Shown one piece after another: positions 1 through 9,954 of a stretch of 64,000 bases of DNA. The DNA comes from Gammaproteobacteria bacterium (GTDB taxonomy: Bacteria; Pseudomonadota; Gammaproteobacteria; Pseudomonadales; Azotimanducaceae_A), in assembly GCA_012960755.1 (NCBI GenBank), contig DUAT01000057.1, forward strand, positions 533,324 to 597,323, given 5' to 3'. The number at the start of each line of letters is the position of its first letter. Position 1 is the first letter of the stretch. The translations under genes and the position numbers were made by a program. The notes below the pieces were generated by a model. The model saw nothing but the letters and a program-made list of their open reading frames with translations, did no database searches and had not been told where the DNA came from.

Positions 1-57
1 TTCCGTTTCGGGCTTGTTGTACTTGCGTTTCACCGCAAAGTAATGGCTTTTCCCCAT
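1..57 (-). CDS. 5' end of an unidentified gene (partial)
   Basis: An open frame starts with ATG at position 57 on the minus strand and runs off the left edge. Only 19 residues are visible (MGKSHYFAVKRKYNKPETE). It lies directly downstream of the phosphotransferase gene on the same strand, 21 bases after its stop, so it could be the next gene of that operon. No clear Shine-Dalgarno is seen and the fragment is too short to identify a family. Confidence 0.3.
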   Translation of the reverse strand, partial: MGKSHYFAVKRKYNKPETE

Positions 58-78
58 TAAATGGCCTGATGCCTTTTT

Positions 79-1497
79 CTACTGACCGGAAGAAATCTCG
101 AGTGCCTGTTTAAATCCGCTGTATCGTGGTTGGTCGATCGCAACCTGGTTAACGATCGTATTTCTCAAATGGGCTTTAAGAGGTTCAGAGTCCAGCGATT
201 GAGTACCATCCCGAAGCCCGTGAACCAGGCGCCAGCGCAGGGTTTCCAAATCGTCATCCGTGTCATAGATCGCCTGCAAACCGGATCGTTCAAGGCTCCG
301 ATGCGCCTCTAACAGGGACAGCTCTCTTTTCACAATGTCCAGCGAGTTCGCGGAAACCCGGGTCATAAAATTGGTCCGGCCACCAGTTTCGGTCATCACC
401 TGATCCCTCAGAAATTCAATGACAGATCCCAGCAGCTCTGCAGCCCCCGGCATATCGAGATTCTGTTCGCTTTGATGCGCGGCTATGACTTCAACCGGCC
501 CGGGAATGACCAGGTTGACACAGTCAACCAACGCTTCTGAGGTACGTCGTCCAATACTGGCACGCTCAATCGAAGCGTCCTTACCCTCCCGAAAGAGCAC
601 GACCATCCCGAGGCAGGTAACAGACCACCAGAATGAGCCGAATACCTGCCAGAAGATCACCTCCTCAAGATTTATCTTATTGCCCGATACCTCCTCATAG
701 CCCCTGAACAGATCTTCATAGCTGCCGAACCCGCCAACTGGCGCATCTCCTCCGTATCGCCAGGAATTCGTGCAAATCCAGCCGAGATCACGCATCGGAT
801 CTCCGATATGCGCCGCTTCCCAGTCCAGCACCGCAACGATCTGTTGTGGTGTCACCATGAAATTACCATTACGAAAATCATTATGAACCAGCGTCTGATC
901 ATGGTCCTCGGTGAGATTCTCAAGCAGCCATCGACCCGCATAATCAATCATCGGCTGGGGGGTATCCATGGCAATATATCGGTCCCAGGTCTGGGTGATG
1001 AACTCCCGCGGTGGCAGCGTTGCCAGGATGTCCTCAAGCCCGGTCTGTTTTACATCTATGCGATGAATTCGCGCCAGTACCTTGCCAATCTCGTAAGCGA
1101 GTTCTGGCCGCAGGGACTCATACTCAGGTCTGCGCACGATCCGTGCACCCAGCGCCTCACCTTCGATCCATTCCATAATGAACCCGTCCCCAAGATCGTC
1201 TTCACGATTCAGCAGATAGAAAATTTCGGGTGCCGGTACACCCGCCTCTCTTGCCAGTTGCATGAGCTTTGCCTCACCGGCTAGCCCGACTTTAGCGAGC
1301 CCAGGCTCGTTATAGCCTCCCCCGATAGCTCTGCGCATTGCCAGCACCCGCACTTGATCCTTGCATTTGATTTCGATCCGGTAGGTTTCCTGGCTCGCGC
1401 CGCCGGATAAACGAGCCGCAGATAAAAGTGAATCACAATCGGCTATGTGGGTGATTAGTATCTTCTCGAGTTTCTGGTCAAAATCGTCTGGGTTCAC
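79..1497 (-). CDS. APH-family phosphotransferase with a fused DUF6285-like C-terminal domain
   Basis: Likely a small-molecule kinase of the aminoglycoside/choline kinase fold, of the ACAD10-like type often found among acyl-CoA catabolism genes. The substrate is unknown. The catalytic loop HNDFRNGN lies at about residues 205-212 and the metal-binding DWE at 225-227, followed by HIGDPMRDLGW. After the kinase fold comes a helical tail (about residues 365-460, ELLGSVIEFLRDQVM...) that resembles DUF6285, which I know mainly as a separate small gene beside such kinases. I chose GTG at 1497 because AGGA precedes it at good spacing and longer starts would run into the upstream gene. It follows the DUF3604 gene by 19 bases on the same strand, probably one transcript. 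The kinase call is strong; the tail assignment is from pattern memory. Confidence 0.85.
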   Translation of the reverse strand: MNPDDFDQKLEKILITHIADCDSLLSAARLSGGASQETYRIEIKCKDQVRVLAMRRAIGGGYNEPGLAKVGLAGEAKLMQLAREAGVPAPEIFYLLNREDDLGDGFIMEWIEGEALGARIVRRPEYESLRPELAYEIGKVLARIHRIDVKQTGLEDILATLPPREFITQTWDRYIAMDTPQPMIDYAGRWLLENLTEDHDQTLVHNDFRNGNFMVTPQQIVAVLDWEAAHIGDPMRDLGWICTNSWRYGGDAPVGGFGSYEDLFRGYEEVSGNKINLEEVIFWQVFGSFWWSVTCLGMVVLFREGKDASIERASIGRRTSEALVDCVNLVIPGPVEVIAAHQSEQNLDMPGAAELLGSVIEFLRDQVMTETGGRTNFMTRVSANSLDIVKRELSLLEAHRSLERSGLQAIYDTDDDLETLRWRLVHGLRDGTQSLDSEPLKAHLRNTIVNQVAIDQPRYSGFKQALEISSGQ

Positions 1498-1516
1498 TGC
1501 TAATAGTTCCTGTTCA

Positions 1517-4111
1517 CTATTTCTTCGCGTAGCCACCAATCCAGACAGGGCTCGACCAGGCGATCGCATCATTCGCCTGTACAACCCGAACATAGTAATA
1601 GTCGCCCTGGCGGGGATTATCGTCGTCCACAAATTCAAATTGGCGTTCCTGTTTTCCGTCCCTTACCAACCTGCGCAGCATCACTGAATCCTGATAACCC
1701 TGGAACTCATTAATCCTGGACAATCGGCCGTTGACCATTTCTTTTAAGGGGAAAGTGGTTTTCCATGCCGGGATGCGACCGTGCCGACGATATAGCTGTG
1801 GTGCGCCACCCCTTTCCTGTGCTGTTTTCAGATCCAGGATCACTTCTGTTGTGTTTCCCGCACCTTCAAAAACAAGGTCAATCGAGCTGGAGTCGCCGCG
1901 GGTTAATGTGGTGAATCGAATCAGGTTCGGGTTTTTTTCATCAATTGAAAACTGATGCACTGATGGATTAGTAAAATCCGTTGGCTCAGCCGAGACCAGA
2001 GTTGCACCCTTGATTTCTGCTGTGCCCTGCCACACTCTCCAACCACGCGGGTTGTCTCTTGGATGGAATGCGGTTGAGTCTGACTGGAACTTCAATTGAT
2101 ACCCGGCAACGCTTTTGACCTGATTGCTGAATCCGTAGTTTCCCGACCAGATGGCGGTGTCGTTCTTTACAATCGTGATATTGTTAATCGCACCGGTGCC
2201 GATGACACGACCGACTATCTTGCGTTTCTCGGAGTAGGGTGCCCGCTGCCCCATGCCAGTGCCATTGACATCTACCTGCAGAATAATCCTGTCACCGGTT
2301 GTGGCATAAACACGGCGCGCTTTCATACTGTCGAACAAAGCGTCCGCTGTTTTTTCACCAGCCAGTACCGCACCCAGACCTCCTCGTTGGGCAATTGCGG
2401 CGCCCCGTGGCACCGAATACCCGGGGTGACCCAGGTGATCATCCGACGCCGCAACAAATCCTACCTGATGACCGTGGTTCAGATACATTTTTGCCCACCA
2501 TTCGAAGGTGCCATGACCGGACATGATTTCAACCAGATGTTCGAGTTCCGGATCTGACTGACGGTAATCGCCATTCTGATGTGCATGGGGAATGATCAGC
2601 ACATCGCTGGCACTATTGTGATTTCTTAATCCCGTGTAGAGCCGCGACAGTGTCGGGTAAAACTGCATGGGAATTCGTTTTCGATCATTCGGGGTTCGAA
2701 AAAGCACATTGTGGTGTCCTCCGCCTGTGTTGTTGACAGACCATTCATAGCCAAGGAATGCCACAAACCGTCCGTCCTGGGAGTACTTCTCGACGTTGTC
2801 CCGCAGAATCTTCCACTCACCATCGTCCAGCCAGATATCGTGTTCAGAGTGAGTCACATAATCAAGACGCGCTTCATCCCGGGCGAAACGCATATAGCCT
2901 TCGGCGGAACCGACACCCTCGGCGAACCCTGAATGGCCATGGGTGTCGCCCCAGTAGATTCTGTGTTCAGGATCTTTCTCAACAAGAACCGGGTTTGTTT
3001 TGCCTTCTATAGCACCGTCTTTTGATCGAATGGAAATGCGATGAACCCCTGGCTCGGCAATGCTGACGTTTTTCAACACGACAATGGACTGATCTCCTGC
3101 CGGTACCTCCCGGTAGAGTCTGTCATCGATAAACACCTGCCAGGCGGGTATCGAACCACTGGCCGCATTACCAAACCTGTCCTGCGCCCGAACACTTATT
3201 TCAAAAGTTTCGCCGGGCTCAAGCACGGATGGTACAAAACCATGTACGCCTTTGATATCAGTACCAACAATTTTGAAAGGTTGAATAGGGAGCGTCAGGA
3301 AAAGATCCTCGCCTTCAAGATCAACGTACAGCGGGTGCGGTCCCCGATCGTTGGAATAGTCCTGGATCAGTAATCCGCGATTACCCTGGGAGGTATCACC
3401 ATAGTTGATCGTGACACTGTCGCCCTGCTCAAGCGTGGTTCCCTGCAATCTAAAAACAATCGTGCTGGCCGCTGAGCGAAACCCGCCGTGCATCCCGCTC
3501 ATGAGATAACTGTCGACCTTGAATCGCGCGCTTTCGTTAGAGCTGGTGATCGATATGTAATTGTCCGCCTCGGGGTTGTCTGTCTGGTATCGTCCGCCCG
3601 TATTGAAGATATGCCGCGCAATCATGATTCCACCACCTGCCTTCAGGGGTTGCGAGCCAACAGTATAGGTCTGTGAAAAACTCACAAAAGAACCAGCCCT
3701 GAACGGACCCAGCGTCGAGGTTGTCAGCGTACCAATCGCCTCTGGCTGCTCGTCGCGCAGGCGCATCTCCTGGATCATCTGATCAAGTGTCCACGCCAGG
3801 GAAACACCCGCTCGCGCCTGTAGCTTGTAACCGGTTACCAGTCCGGCATTCAACGGTAACTCAACGGGGGTCACGCCGCCTGCCAGTGAATAAGCGTTGG
3901 CCCATGCGAGCAAAGTCCTTGCACGGCGGTCTATATTCGCTGGTGATGTCACCGTTGACTGGGCCGATTGTTTGAGATCTTCCACACGTTCGCGAAGGTC
4001 CGCTGACAAGTAGTCTGCTGCCGCGCAAGCAGACACTACCAGGCTGGTAAATATCGTCATTGATTTCGTGATTACTTGATCTTTTGATCTGAACACTTTT
4101 TTTGCCTGCAA
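1517..4111 (-). CDS. DUF3604 family protein, exported metal-hydrolase-like
   Basis: A protein of about 860 residues matching the DUF3604 family. The function is not established, but the family carries PHP-like metal ligands. These are visible here as GDTHGHSGF, THSEHDIW, IPHAHQNGDY and AASDDHLGHPG, in the second half of the protein. The N-terminus has a basic start and the hydrophobic run TIFTSLVVSACAAA, so export to the periplasm is likely, possibly as a lipoprotein. The start is uncertain: the frame opens at a TTG (4111), with a GTG and an ATG (4060) shortly after, none with a good ribosome site. It is the upstream partner of the phosphotransferase gene, 19 bases away. Confidence 0.85.
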   Translation of the reverse strand: MQAKKVFRSKDQVITKSMTIFTSLVVSACAAADYLSADLRERVEDLKQSAQSTVTSPANIDRRARTLLAWANAYSLAGGVTPVELPLNAGLVTGYKLQARAGVSLAWTLDQMIQEMRLRDEQPEAIGTLTTSTLGPFRAGSFVSFSQTYTVGSQPLKAGGGIMIARHIFNTGGRYQTDNPEADNYISITSSNESARFKVDSYLMSGMHGGFRSAASTIVFRLQGTTLEQGDSVTINYGDTSQGNRGLLIQDYSNDRGPHPLYVDLEGEDLFLTLPIQPFKIVGTDIKGVHGFVPSVLEPGETFEISVRAQDRFGNAASGSIPAWQVFIDDRLYREVPAGDQSIVVLKNVSIAEPGVHRISIRSKDGAIEGKTNPVLVEKDPEHRIYWGDTHGHSGFAEGVGSAEGYMRFARDEARLDYVTHSEHDIWLDDGEWKILRDNVEKYSQDGRFVAFLGYEWSVNNTGGGHHNVLFRTPNDRKRIPMQFYPTLSRLYTGLRNHNSASDVLIIPHAHQNGDYRQSDPELEHLVEIMSGHGTFEWWAKMYLNHGHQVGFVAASDDHLGHPGYSVPRGAAIAQRGGLGAVLAGEKTADALFDSMKARRVYATTGDRIILQVDVNGTGMGQRAPYSEKRKIVGRVIGTGAINNITIVKNDTAIWSGNYGFSNQVKSVAGYQLKFQSDSTAFHPRDNPRGWRVWQGTAEIKGATLVSAEPTDFTNPSVHQFSIDEKNPNLIRFTTLTRGDSSSIDLVFEGAGNTTEVILDLKTAQERGGAPQLYRRHGRIPAWKTTFPLKEMVNGRLSRINEFQGYQDSVMLRRLVRDGKQERQFEFVDDDNPRQGDYYYVRVVQANDAIAWSSPVWIGGYAKK

Positions 4112-4380
4112 ACCTGATGCTATTTCACTTCGATATTACGTAGGTGTACCAAAGAAGGCAATTGGAAGGGCACGTGAGTAATTACTTTGAACCGCTTTTT
4201 TCTGGCCGTTTTGGTGGATAGTAATTGTAAACCGTATTGCGACACGTCCAGTTTCTTCAACCTCTTTGTGATTTGTGGAATCTGGTTAGAGACGAAGCGG
4301 GGAAAATATCATGTTGTTTTATCACCTTTTTGCATATTTGATTCGCCGGGATTGTCACGCTCAGGAACATGCTTATGATC

Positions 4381-4970
4381 AGGTCCGTACCGGGAATCCT
4401 GGCCCCTCGATGTTCATGGACATTCTGGACAAATACGAATGTTTCTCCCGACTCCGCACCAATATAGGCTATTCGTCGGCCATCAGGAGATAATGCAAGC
4501 CTTATCTCACGAGCCGGATAGTGCTCAAAATGTTGAAGGCTCAGCGGTAACTACAGTCCGGAGACTGCCCCGGGTGTACCGGGCCATTGCCAGAAGACGA
4601 CACGTCCGACTTCTTCGGTTACACCATCGAAGTCATTATCATTCAACATGTCGATAGTCTGACGGCGTCGAAAGGCTAGTGGTGGTTCAACATCATCGAT
4701 ACGTATCGGGATTAATATGCCTCGACGCAGCCCTTCGCTCGCCTCGTTTTTGACCCATTCCCGTGTCACTGACTTCCTGGACCAGACAACCACCACACAA
4801 CTTGCTCCCGCAAGTGCATTTTCTATTACGTTGTCGAATTCGGAACCGGTGCTAATCCGGGTATCCCACCACACCGAATAGCCTGAAGCTTCAAGTGCTT
4901 TGACGAGCCTGGACACAAACATCTCGTCATCGCGAGAGTAGCTTATGAAAATTTCGGCGCTTTCCGACAT
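4381..4970 (-). pseudogene. TIR-domain protein fused to a PD40/WD40-type propeller, broken
   Basis: The first 139 codons (4970 to 4551) encode a TIR domain: box 1 IFISYSRDD, then VWWDTRISTGSEF, CVVVVWSRKSV and an ILIPIRIDD strand. TIR domains act in NAD-linked defence or as protein-interaction modules. The frame ends at a TAG (4551-4553). Reading on in the same frame gives LSPDGRRIAYIGAESGETFV and then GARIPGTD, the typical opening of a TolB/PD40 beta-propeller. The similarity fades near 4380, so the rest of the propeller is missing. The gene was therefore probably a long TIR-propeller protein, now interrupted by a nonsense codon and truncated. A short free-standing TIR protein could still be made from the intact part. 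Confidence 0.7.
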
Positions 4971-5153
4971 GCCATTGAGTTTACCATCAACTTGCCGGTG
5001 TAGGGGAACAGCGTATCTGTAGATTTAGAATTTCAAAAGCAAGCCTTTATGCTGCAAATTGCCTTGGACAGTATCAATGGGTTTAAGCCTTATGTTGAAC
5101 CTTGTTCCCAGTAACCCAGTAGATCCCAATATTCAAGGACATCCAGTAAATCT

Positions 5154-6203
5154 CTATCGCCGAGCATGTTCAACACTGAAAGAATGTACATCTTCCCCGG
5201 CAATAAAACGGTTGATTAATTCTGCCAGCTCCGGACCTGCATCCTCTTGCACAAAATGACCAGCGCCAGAGATCGTTATGTTTTGGGCTGTTGGCACACG
5301 ATCAAGAAACACCTGTTCACCGCCTCTGGTGATGGGGTCTGAATCAGTGAAAGCCACTAAAAAAGGCTTGTCCCACTTTTCAAATACAGACCAGGCTTCC
5401 TCATTCTCTTGTAACTGGGATGGAACCAGGTAAGGCATTATTTGAGCACCTGCTTTATAACGCTTGTCGGGGAATGGCGCTTCGTAAGCTTTCGTGACTG
5501 AAACGCCGCCACCCATAAAGGTCATTATTTGCTCAACCGGTAATTCATCTACATAGTAGCTATAGGCAACCCACCGAGGAAAAGTGAGCTCGGCCTGTAG
5601 CTCTTCCAGGCTGATTGCACCTACCTGCCAGACAGCCAGCTTGAACAGCGAATAACCAATCCAACCCTGCCAACCAGCAGCTGAAGGCATGCCGGTATTC
5701 GACACCACCACACTTGCAAACCTGTCGGGATCAGCAGCGACGACTCTTAACCCAACGAGTCCACCCCAGTCCTGACCAAAGAATGTCGTCTCGTTCAGGT
5801 TGAGCCGTTGGGTCAACTCTAACATCACATTAACCTGCATCTGGTAACTATATGCGCCCTCGCTAACAGGTTTATCTGATTTTCCAAAACCCACCAGATC
5901 AGGCGCAATGACGCGATGACCCGCATCAACAAGAACAGGGATCATCTTACGAAATAGGTAACTCCAGGTTGGTTCACCATGAATCAGCAATACCGGAGCG
6001 GCATCTTTTGGACCTTCATCTAAATAGTGGACTCGGTAATCACCAATTTGCATGTAATTAGGTCTGAAAGGATAATCTGTCAGATCAGCGAAGCGAGCGT
6101 CGGGTGTACGGAGAATTTCTGGTGTAATTTCATCAGCACTAACAACAGCGACCACAGCGCTATAGGCCATAATCCAAACCAGTAAAATTAATCGTTTCAT
6201 CAT
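5154..6203 (-). CDS. Haloalkane dehalogenase with signal peptide
   Basis: An alpha/beta-hydrolase of haloalkane dehalogenase type, which cleaves carbon-halogen bonds to give an alcohol and halide. Visible hallmarks are the oxyanion region HGEPTWSY (about residues 75-82), the nucleophile Asp145 followed by the halide-binding Trp146 in FFGQDWGG, a later Asp in FTDSDPIT, and the base His in GAGHFVQEDAG. An acid Asp after the seventh strand fits subfamily HLD-I. A hydrophobic segment ending AVVAVVSA indicates export, unusual for well-studied members but known in some. I placed the start at the ATGATG near 6203, just before this signal peptide; the frame stays open to 6302. Confusion with epoxide hydrolase is possible but the QDWGG/HGEPTW pair favours dehalogenase. 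Confidence 0.85.
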   Translation of the reverse strand: MMKRLILLVWIMAYSAVVAVVSADEITPEILRTPDARFADLTDYPFRPNYMQIGDYRVHYLDEGPKDAAPVLLIHGEPTWSYLFRKMIPVLVDAGHRVIAPDLVGFGKSDKPVSEGAYSYQMQVNVMLELTQRLNLNETTFFGQDWGGLVGLRVVAADPDRFASVVVSNTGMPSAAGWQGWIGYSLFKLAVWQVGAISLEELQAELTFPRWVAYSYYVDELPVEQIMTFMGGGVSVTKAYEAPFPDKRYKAGAQIMPYLVPSQLQENEEAWSVFEKWDKPFLVAFTDSDPITRGGEQVFLDRVPTAQNITISGAGHFVQEDAGPELAELINRFIAGEDVHSFSVEHARR

Positions 6204-6391
6204 TTCTCTATCCATGTAAGAGAACAGCGTAAAATTATTCGCATAGTGGAACCGCTGCACAACGCGATTGACTATCGGATCTGGAGTTACGCTAAAAAAC
6301 ATCTCACTCGTAATACTGCTTTGGTTACAGGTAATTCATGATCCTGGTCATCTATTGACAGGTTTGTATCACCTGATGTCAGTATGACAAG

Positions 6392-7489
6392 CTACTCGTC
6401 CTGCAGCAGGCCTAATTGAATCAGGGAATCTCCATTCGCCTTAACCGTTACATCTATTGAGTATGTCGTGAGACCCAATTCCTGCTTCGCCAGTAAACAG
6501 TATGAACGTGGTGAGTCATAAGTCTTCTTTGCCGGATTACCATTGTCCATTAATTCACCACCAATATCGGCAATAGCCGGAAACAGTGATTTGAGTTTCG
6601 CCTGTAACTCCCAGGTAAACAATTCACCGGAACGATCACTGGCAGAGAGAATATAGCGGGAACCATTTTTTGCAACTGTGCTTTCCGCACATAATCGATG
6701 TGCCCTGGCGACATCCCGAACGTCAACATTATTCCAGAGCATTCGTCCACCCTTCGACTTCTTATAGGGTTTACCTTGCAGCATCTGCTTAATACAGTTC
6801 TGCCAGCTCCATCCCTGATCGTGGTTGGCACACATTAAGGGTCCAATCACATGTAAAGGTAAAATGGCCATGGCATCAAACCGGCCATCCTCTTCGGCCG
6901 CCTTGTATATCATATGTTCGGTATTGGCCTTGGCCTTGGCGTAGGCAATATCCCTGTTGAGGGGAATATTCTGCTCTGCCCAGGCACCCTTGTACGCTTC
7001 GACGTTATCACCACACCAGTCTTTTTCTGTAAACACATAGCCTTCCGGGCGCGGGTGTCCGACTGCTGCAAAAGAACTGGTAAACACGAATCGTTTGACG
7101 GAGCCAGCTTTCTTTACTGACTCAACAACATGTTGCACTTCTGTAAAACAACCATCGTAAACCTGTTGCGGCGTCTCTTTGTTGTATCCAACCGCTGCAC
7201 CTGCATGAATTACGGCGCAGCACCCATGGAAGGGGTCGTCATAACTCCCGGGGTTGGACAGGTCCCCTGCAAACAGCGACACGTCACCACGCAATCCAGA
7301 GGTGTTCATGGCAAGTAAGTGATCGACCTTTTCAGGCCTCTGTGTATCCCGAACACAAGCGCGGACCTGGTAACCCTGCTCTATCAAATCATGGACAATC
7401 CAGGAGCCAATATAACCGCTCGCCCCAGTGACCGCGACTGGGCCATCCGCCGGTGAAACTGCGGTTCTACCTGAAACGCTTTCTGTCAC
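6392..7489 (-). CDS. NAD(P)-dependent extended SDR, dihydroflavonol-reductase-like
   Basis: An extended short-chain dehydrogenase of 365 residues. The nucleotide-binding TGASGYIGSW is near the N-terminus and the active-site YAKAK (Tyr-x-x-x-Lys) follows midway. A central FTSSFAAVG supplies the usual serine. The overall pattern is that of the dihydroflavonol 4-reductase/3-beta-HSD group, which reduces ketones or aldehydes. The substrate cannot be told from sequence. It lies on the same strand as the haloalkane dehalogenase, 188 bases upstream of that gene's chosen start, so co-transcription is possible. Confidence 0.85.
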   Translation of the reverse strand: MTESVSGRTAVSPADGPVAVTGASGYIGSWIVHDLIEQGYQVRACVRDTQRPEKVDHLLAMNTSGLRGDVSLFAGDLSNPGSYDDPFHGCCAVIHAGAAVGYNKETPQQVYDGCFTEVQHVVESVKKAGSVKRFVFTSSFAAVGHPRPEGYVFTEKDWCGDNVEAYKGAWAEQNIPLNRDIAYAKAKANTEHMIYKAAEEDGRFDAMAILPLHVIGPLMCANHDQGWSWQNCIKQMLQGKPYKKSKGGRMLWNNVDVRDVARAHRLCAESTVAKNGSRYILSASDRSGELFTWELQAKLKSLFPAIADIGGELMDNGNPAKKTYDSPRSYCLLAKQELGLTTYSIDVTVKANGDSLIQLGLLQDE

Positions 7490-7945
7490 GATTCTTCCTC
7501 CATCAGTAAACTTTCACAAAGAACTATACAGCAACTTTCACTGCTATGTAGTCTTTGATGTAATCAACATATGGCCTGATAAAAAGATCGAATCCATATA
7601 CCATCAATACGATATCTCATAGGATTGTACATTGGCCATACAGAGGCCTGCTTCCGGGTTTCTGGCCAGGCCAAAAAAGGCCGGGTGACGAGAGGGTTTT
7701 GACAACTATTGGGTAACTATAAGATGCTTTGACATCAAGCTGGTCTCTGATTACAGTCGTTCAAGCTTTGGCTATAAGTCAGACACTTTCGTACATTAAT
7801 TATTTTTCGGTAACATCTGGTACCTTCAGCACTATAGGGAACAACCGTGACCTGAGTTGTTCATGAAATAGAACCGGATGCAACAGGGACGTAAAGTTTG
7901 AAGAGGACTGGTCAGCAATAAATTGAAACCAAAAAGGCGCGACTC
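7490..7945. other. Intergenic region between divergent genes
   Basis: A 456-base gap between the divergent SDR gene and the porin pseudogene, so it should hold promoters for both. I see GGCC-AAAAAA-GGCC near 7665-7685 and a TTGACA at 7699-7704 with only a poor -10 downstream. No convincing open frame or RNA gene is visible. Confidence 0.4.
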
Positions 7946-9780
7946 TTGATGAAGAATCAAGAATTGACACACGGCCAACGGCACACAAACGGAATTGATA
8001 TCCCTTTCCCTCCATCTCGTAAGAGTAACTTGGCGACAGGATCTAGTGCTCGTTGGTGTTGCGATCCTTTAAAAATCATTGTTGTCGCGATTTATCTTTG
8101 TTTGCCCGCGTTGAGCTATGGCGAAGAGCAGACGATAAAACCGGAGAAAGTAAACACCGAAAAGCAGCCTAAGAAAACCGAGAATTCAGAAACCGAAAAG
8201 CAGACTATAAAACTCGAGAATGAAAATACTGCAGAGCAGGCTAACAAACCAGAATATGCAAAGAACGAAGAACAGGCAATCCAACCGAAGACCGCAGATA
8301 CAAAGGAAAAACAGGCCTCGAAAGAGAAACCTGTAGATACTTCTCTCTCAATGGAAGCGCTGGGAAGGCTGATCGAGGAACAACGCAGTTTGCTGGAACA
8401 GCAAGGTCGCAAGATGAGTCAACAGGATCGCAAGCTGAAAGAGCAGGAAATTCAGCTGGAAAATCAAAGAAAAGAAATAATGGAACAACAAAAAAGCTTG
8501 GAAGGTCATGTCACCGTACTCAACAGTCTGCAAACGCAGTTCGATCAATTGGCGATGAACCAGGGTGAGTTGTCATCTGCATCTGAAGAAGACAAAGCGG
8601 TACTTAACAGGCTGCAAACACTGGAAGAGCAACTGGCTGCCATTCCGGAAGACCCGACATTATCCAGAGACAACGAAGTCCGCCCAGGCTCTATTGCCTT
8701 GCCCGGTACGAACGCTTATTTGAAAATAGGCGGCTATGTCAAACTTGCCCTGATCAAGAGTTTCGATCCACTGGAAAGCGTGGATCGGTTTATTGTGGGT
8801 TCAATTCCCGTCTCGAGTGACGGCACCGTTTCCTTTGACGAATCAAGTATGTCTTCGTCGCAATCGCGATTGAATCTGGATCTAAATTCTTAAACGGACA
8901 TGGGTAATATTCGCGCCTTTGTTGAAGGTGATTTTGCGGGAGTGGGAGATACCTTCCGACTCAGGCACGCCTACGGACAATTCAGGGATTTTCTGGCCGG
9001 TAAAACCTGGAGTGTTTTTTATGACACGGTAGCAGCCCCGGAGGAACTGGACTTTGAAGGAATCAATGGGCAAGTGAATGTTCGCCAGTCACAGATAAGA
9101 TACTTTCCAGCGATTGGAAAGAATTGGGATCTTTCCATCGCGCTCGAAGATCCCAATGCTCAGATCAGTACGATCGACTTCGAGACCGGGGACGTCACCG
9201 ATGCTGAAGGGGTGAGTATCCAACCGGATTTTACTTTCAGCATTCGCAAAAGCTTCAAACGATTTTCTCATTTCAAACTTTCTGCAGTATTGAGGCAAAT
9301 ATCCGCACGCTCAGCCGTTCTCGATCGAACCGAAACCGAATCCGCCTGGGGGGGTTAACCTTTCCGGTGTGGTTCCAGTGCCCAAGCTGCACAAAAAAGA
9401 TAATCTGAAGTTTCAGTTAATCTTTGGCGACGGTATCGGGCGCTACATCAATGACCTCAATACGCTGAGTGGACTCGATGGCGTCTTCGATGCAGAGGGT
9501 AAAATTAGGACGCTGCCAGTTATGGCCGCTTATATCGCTTATCAACACTGGTGGACTGATGCCTTAAGATCGAGCTTTCTTTACAGCGGTGTACAGATTG
9601 ACAACTATTCATTTCAACCGGATAACTCTTATTATAAAACCGAACGTGTCACTGGGAATATCGTGTACTCACCAGTGCCCAGATTTAACGTCGGGGTTGA
9701 ATTGCTGTGGGGCAGACGAACCAACCAGGATCGCCAGGATGGCGAGGCGGTTCAGATGCAGCTAACCCGACCGCCTGCAT
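7946..9780 (+). pseudogene. DcaP-like outer-membrane porin, broken
   Basis: Three consecutive fragments together make a DcaP-family trimeric porin. The first part has a membrane/signal segment, a repetitive Lys/Glu/Gln-rich linker and a long coiled coil (about residues 130-215), then the first barrel strands (LPGTNAYLKIGGYVKLALI). A TAA at 8891-8893 interrupts the frame, and the same frame continues directly with TDMGNIRAFVEGDFAG. A second break is in a run of seven G near 9348-9354. Removing one G restores AWGVNLSGVVPVPKL and then FGDGIGRYINDL, the expected porin sequence. After about 9765 the expected final strand ending in Phe is not seen. Either this porin is dead or two errors remain in the sequence; the C-terminal loss argues for real decay. 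Confidence 0.8.
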
Positions 9781-9954
9781 GCAAGTTACACCGAAGAAGA
9801 AAGAGTCAGCGCAGGGTTACTCGATTTCAATCGGCTCGAAAATCGTTAACCAACCCGACGCGGTATGCAAGTGTTGAGTTTGAACATCCATCTACCTATA
9901 ATCCTCAAGGACTCGGTAGACACAGCTGTTTAACCTTACCAAGGAGGTAACATC

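Noticed and set aside
4551..4553. TAG after the TIR domain as a recoded (pyrrolysine) codon
   Set aside because: No PYLIS-like element or pyl genes are seen, and the downstream propeller is itself incomplete, so a nonsense mutation is simpler.
7665..7725. TTGACA with TAAGAT as a sigma-70 promoter
   Set aside because: The spacer is only 15 bases and the -10 match is weak, so it is not listed as a feature.
8891..8893. TAA in the porin as readthrough or recoding
   Set aside because: TAA is not a known recoding codon for Sec or Pyl, and the same gene has a second frame break.
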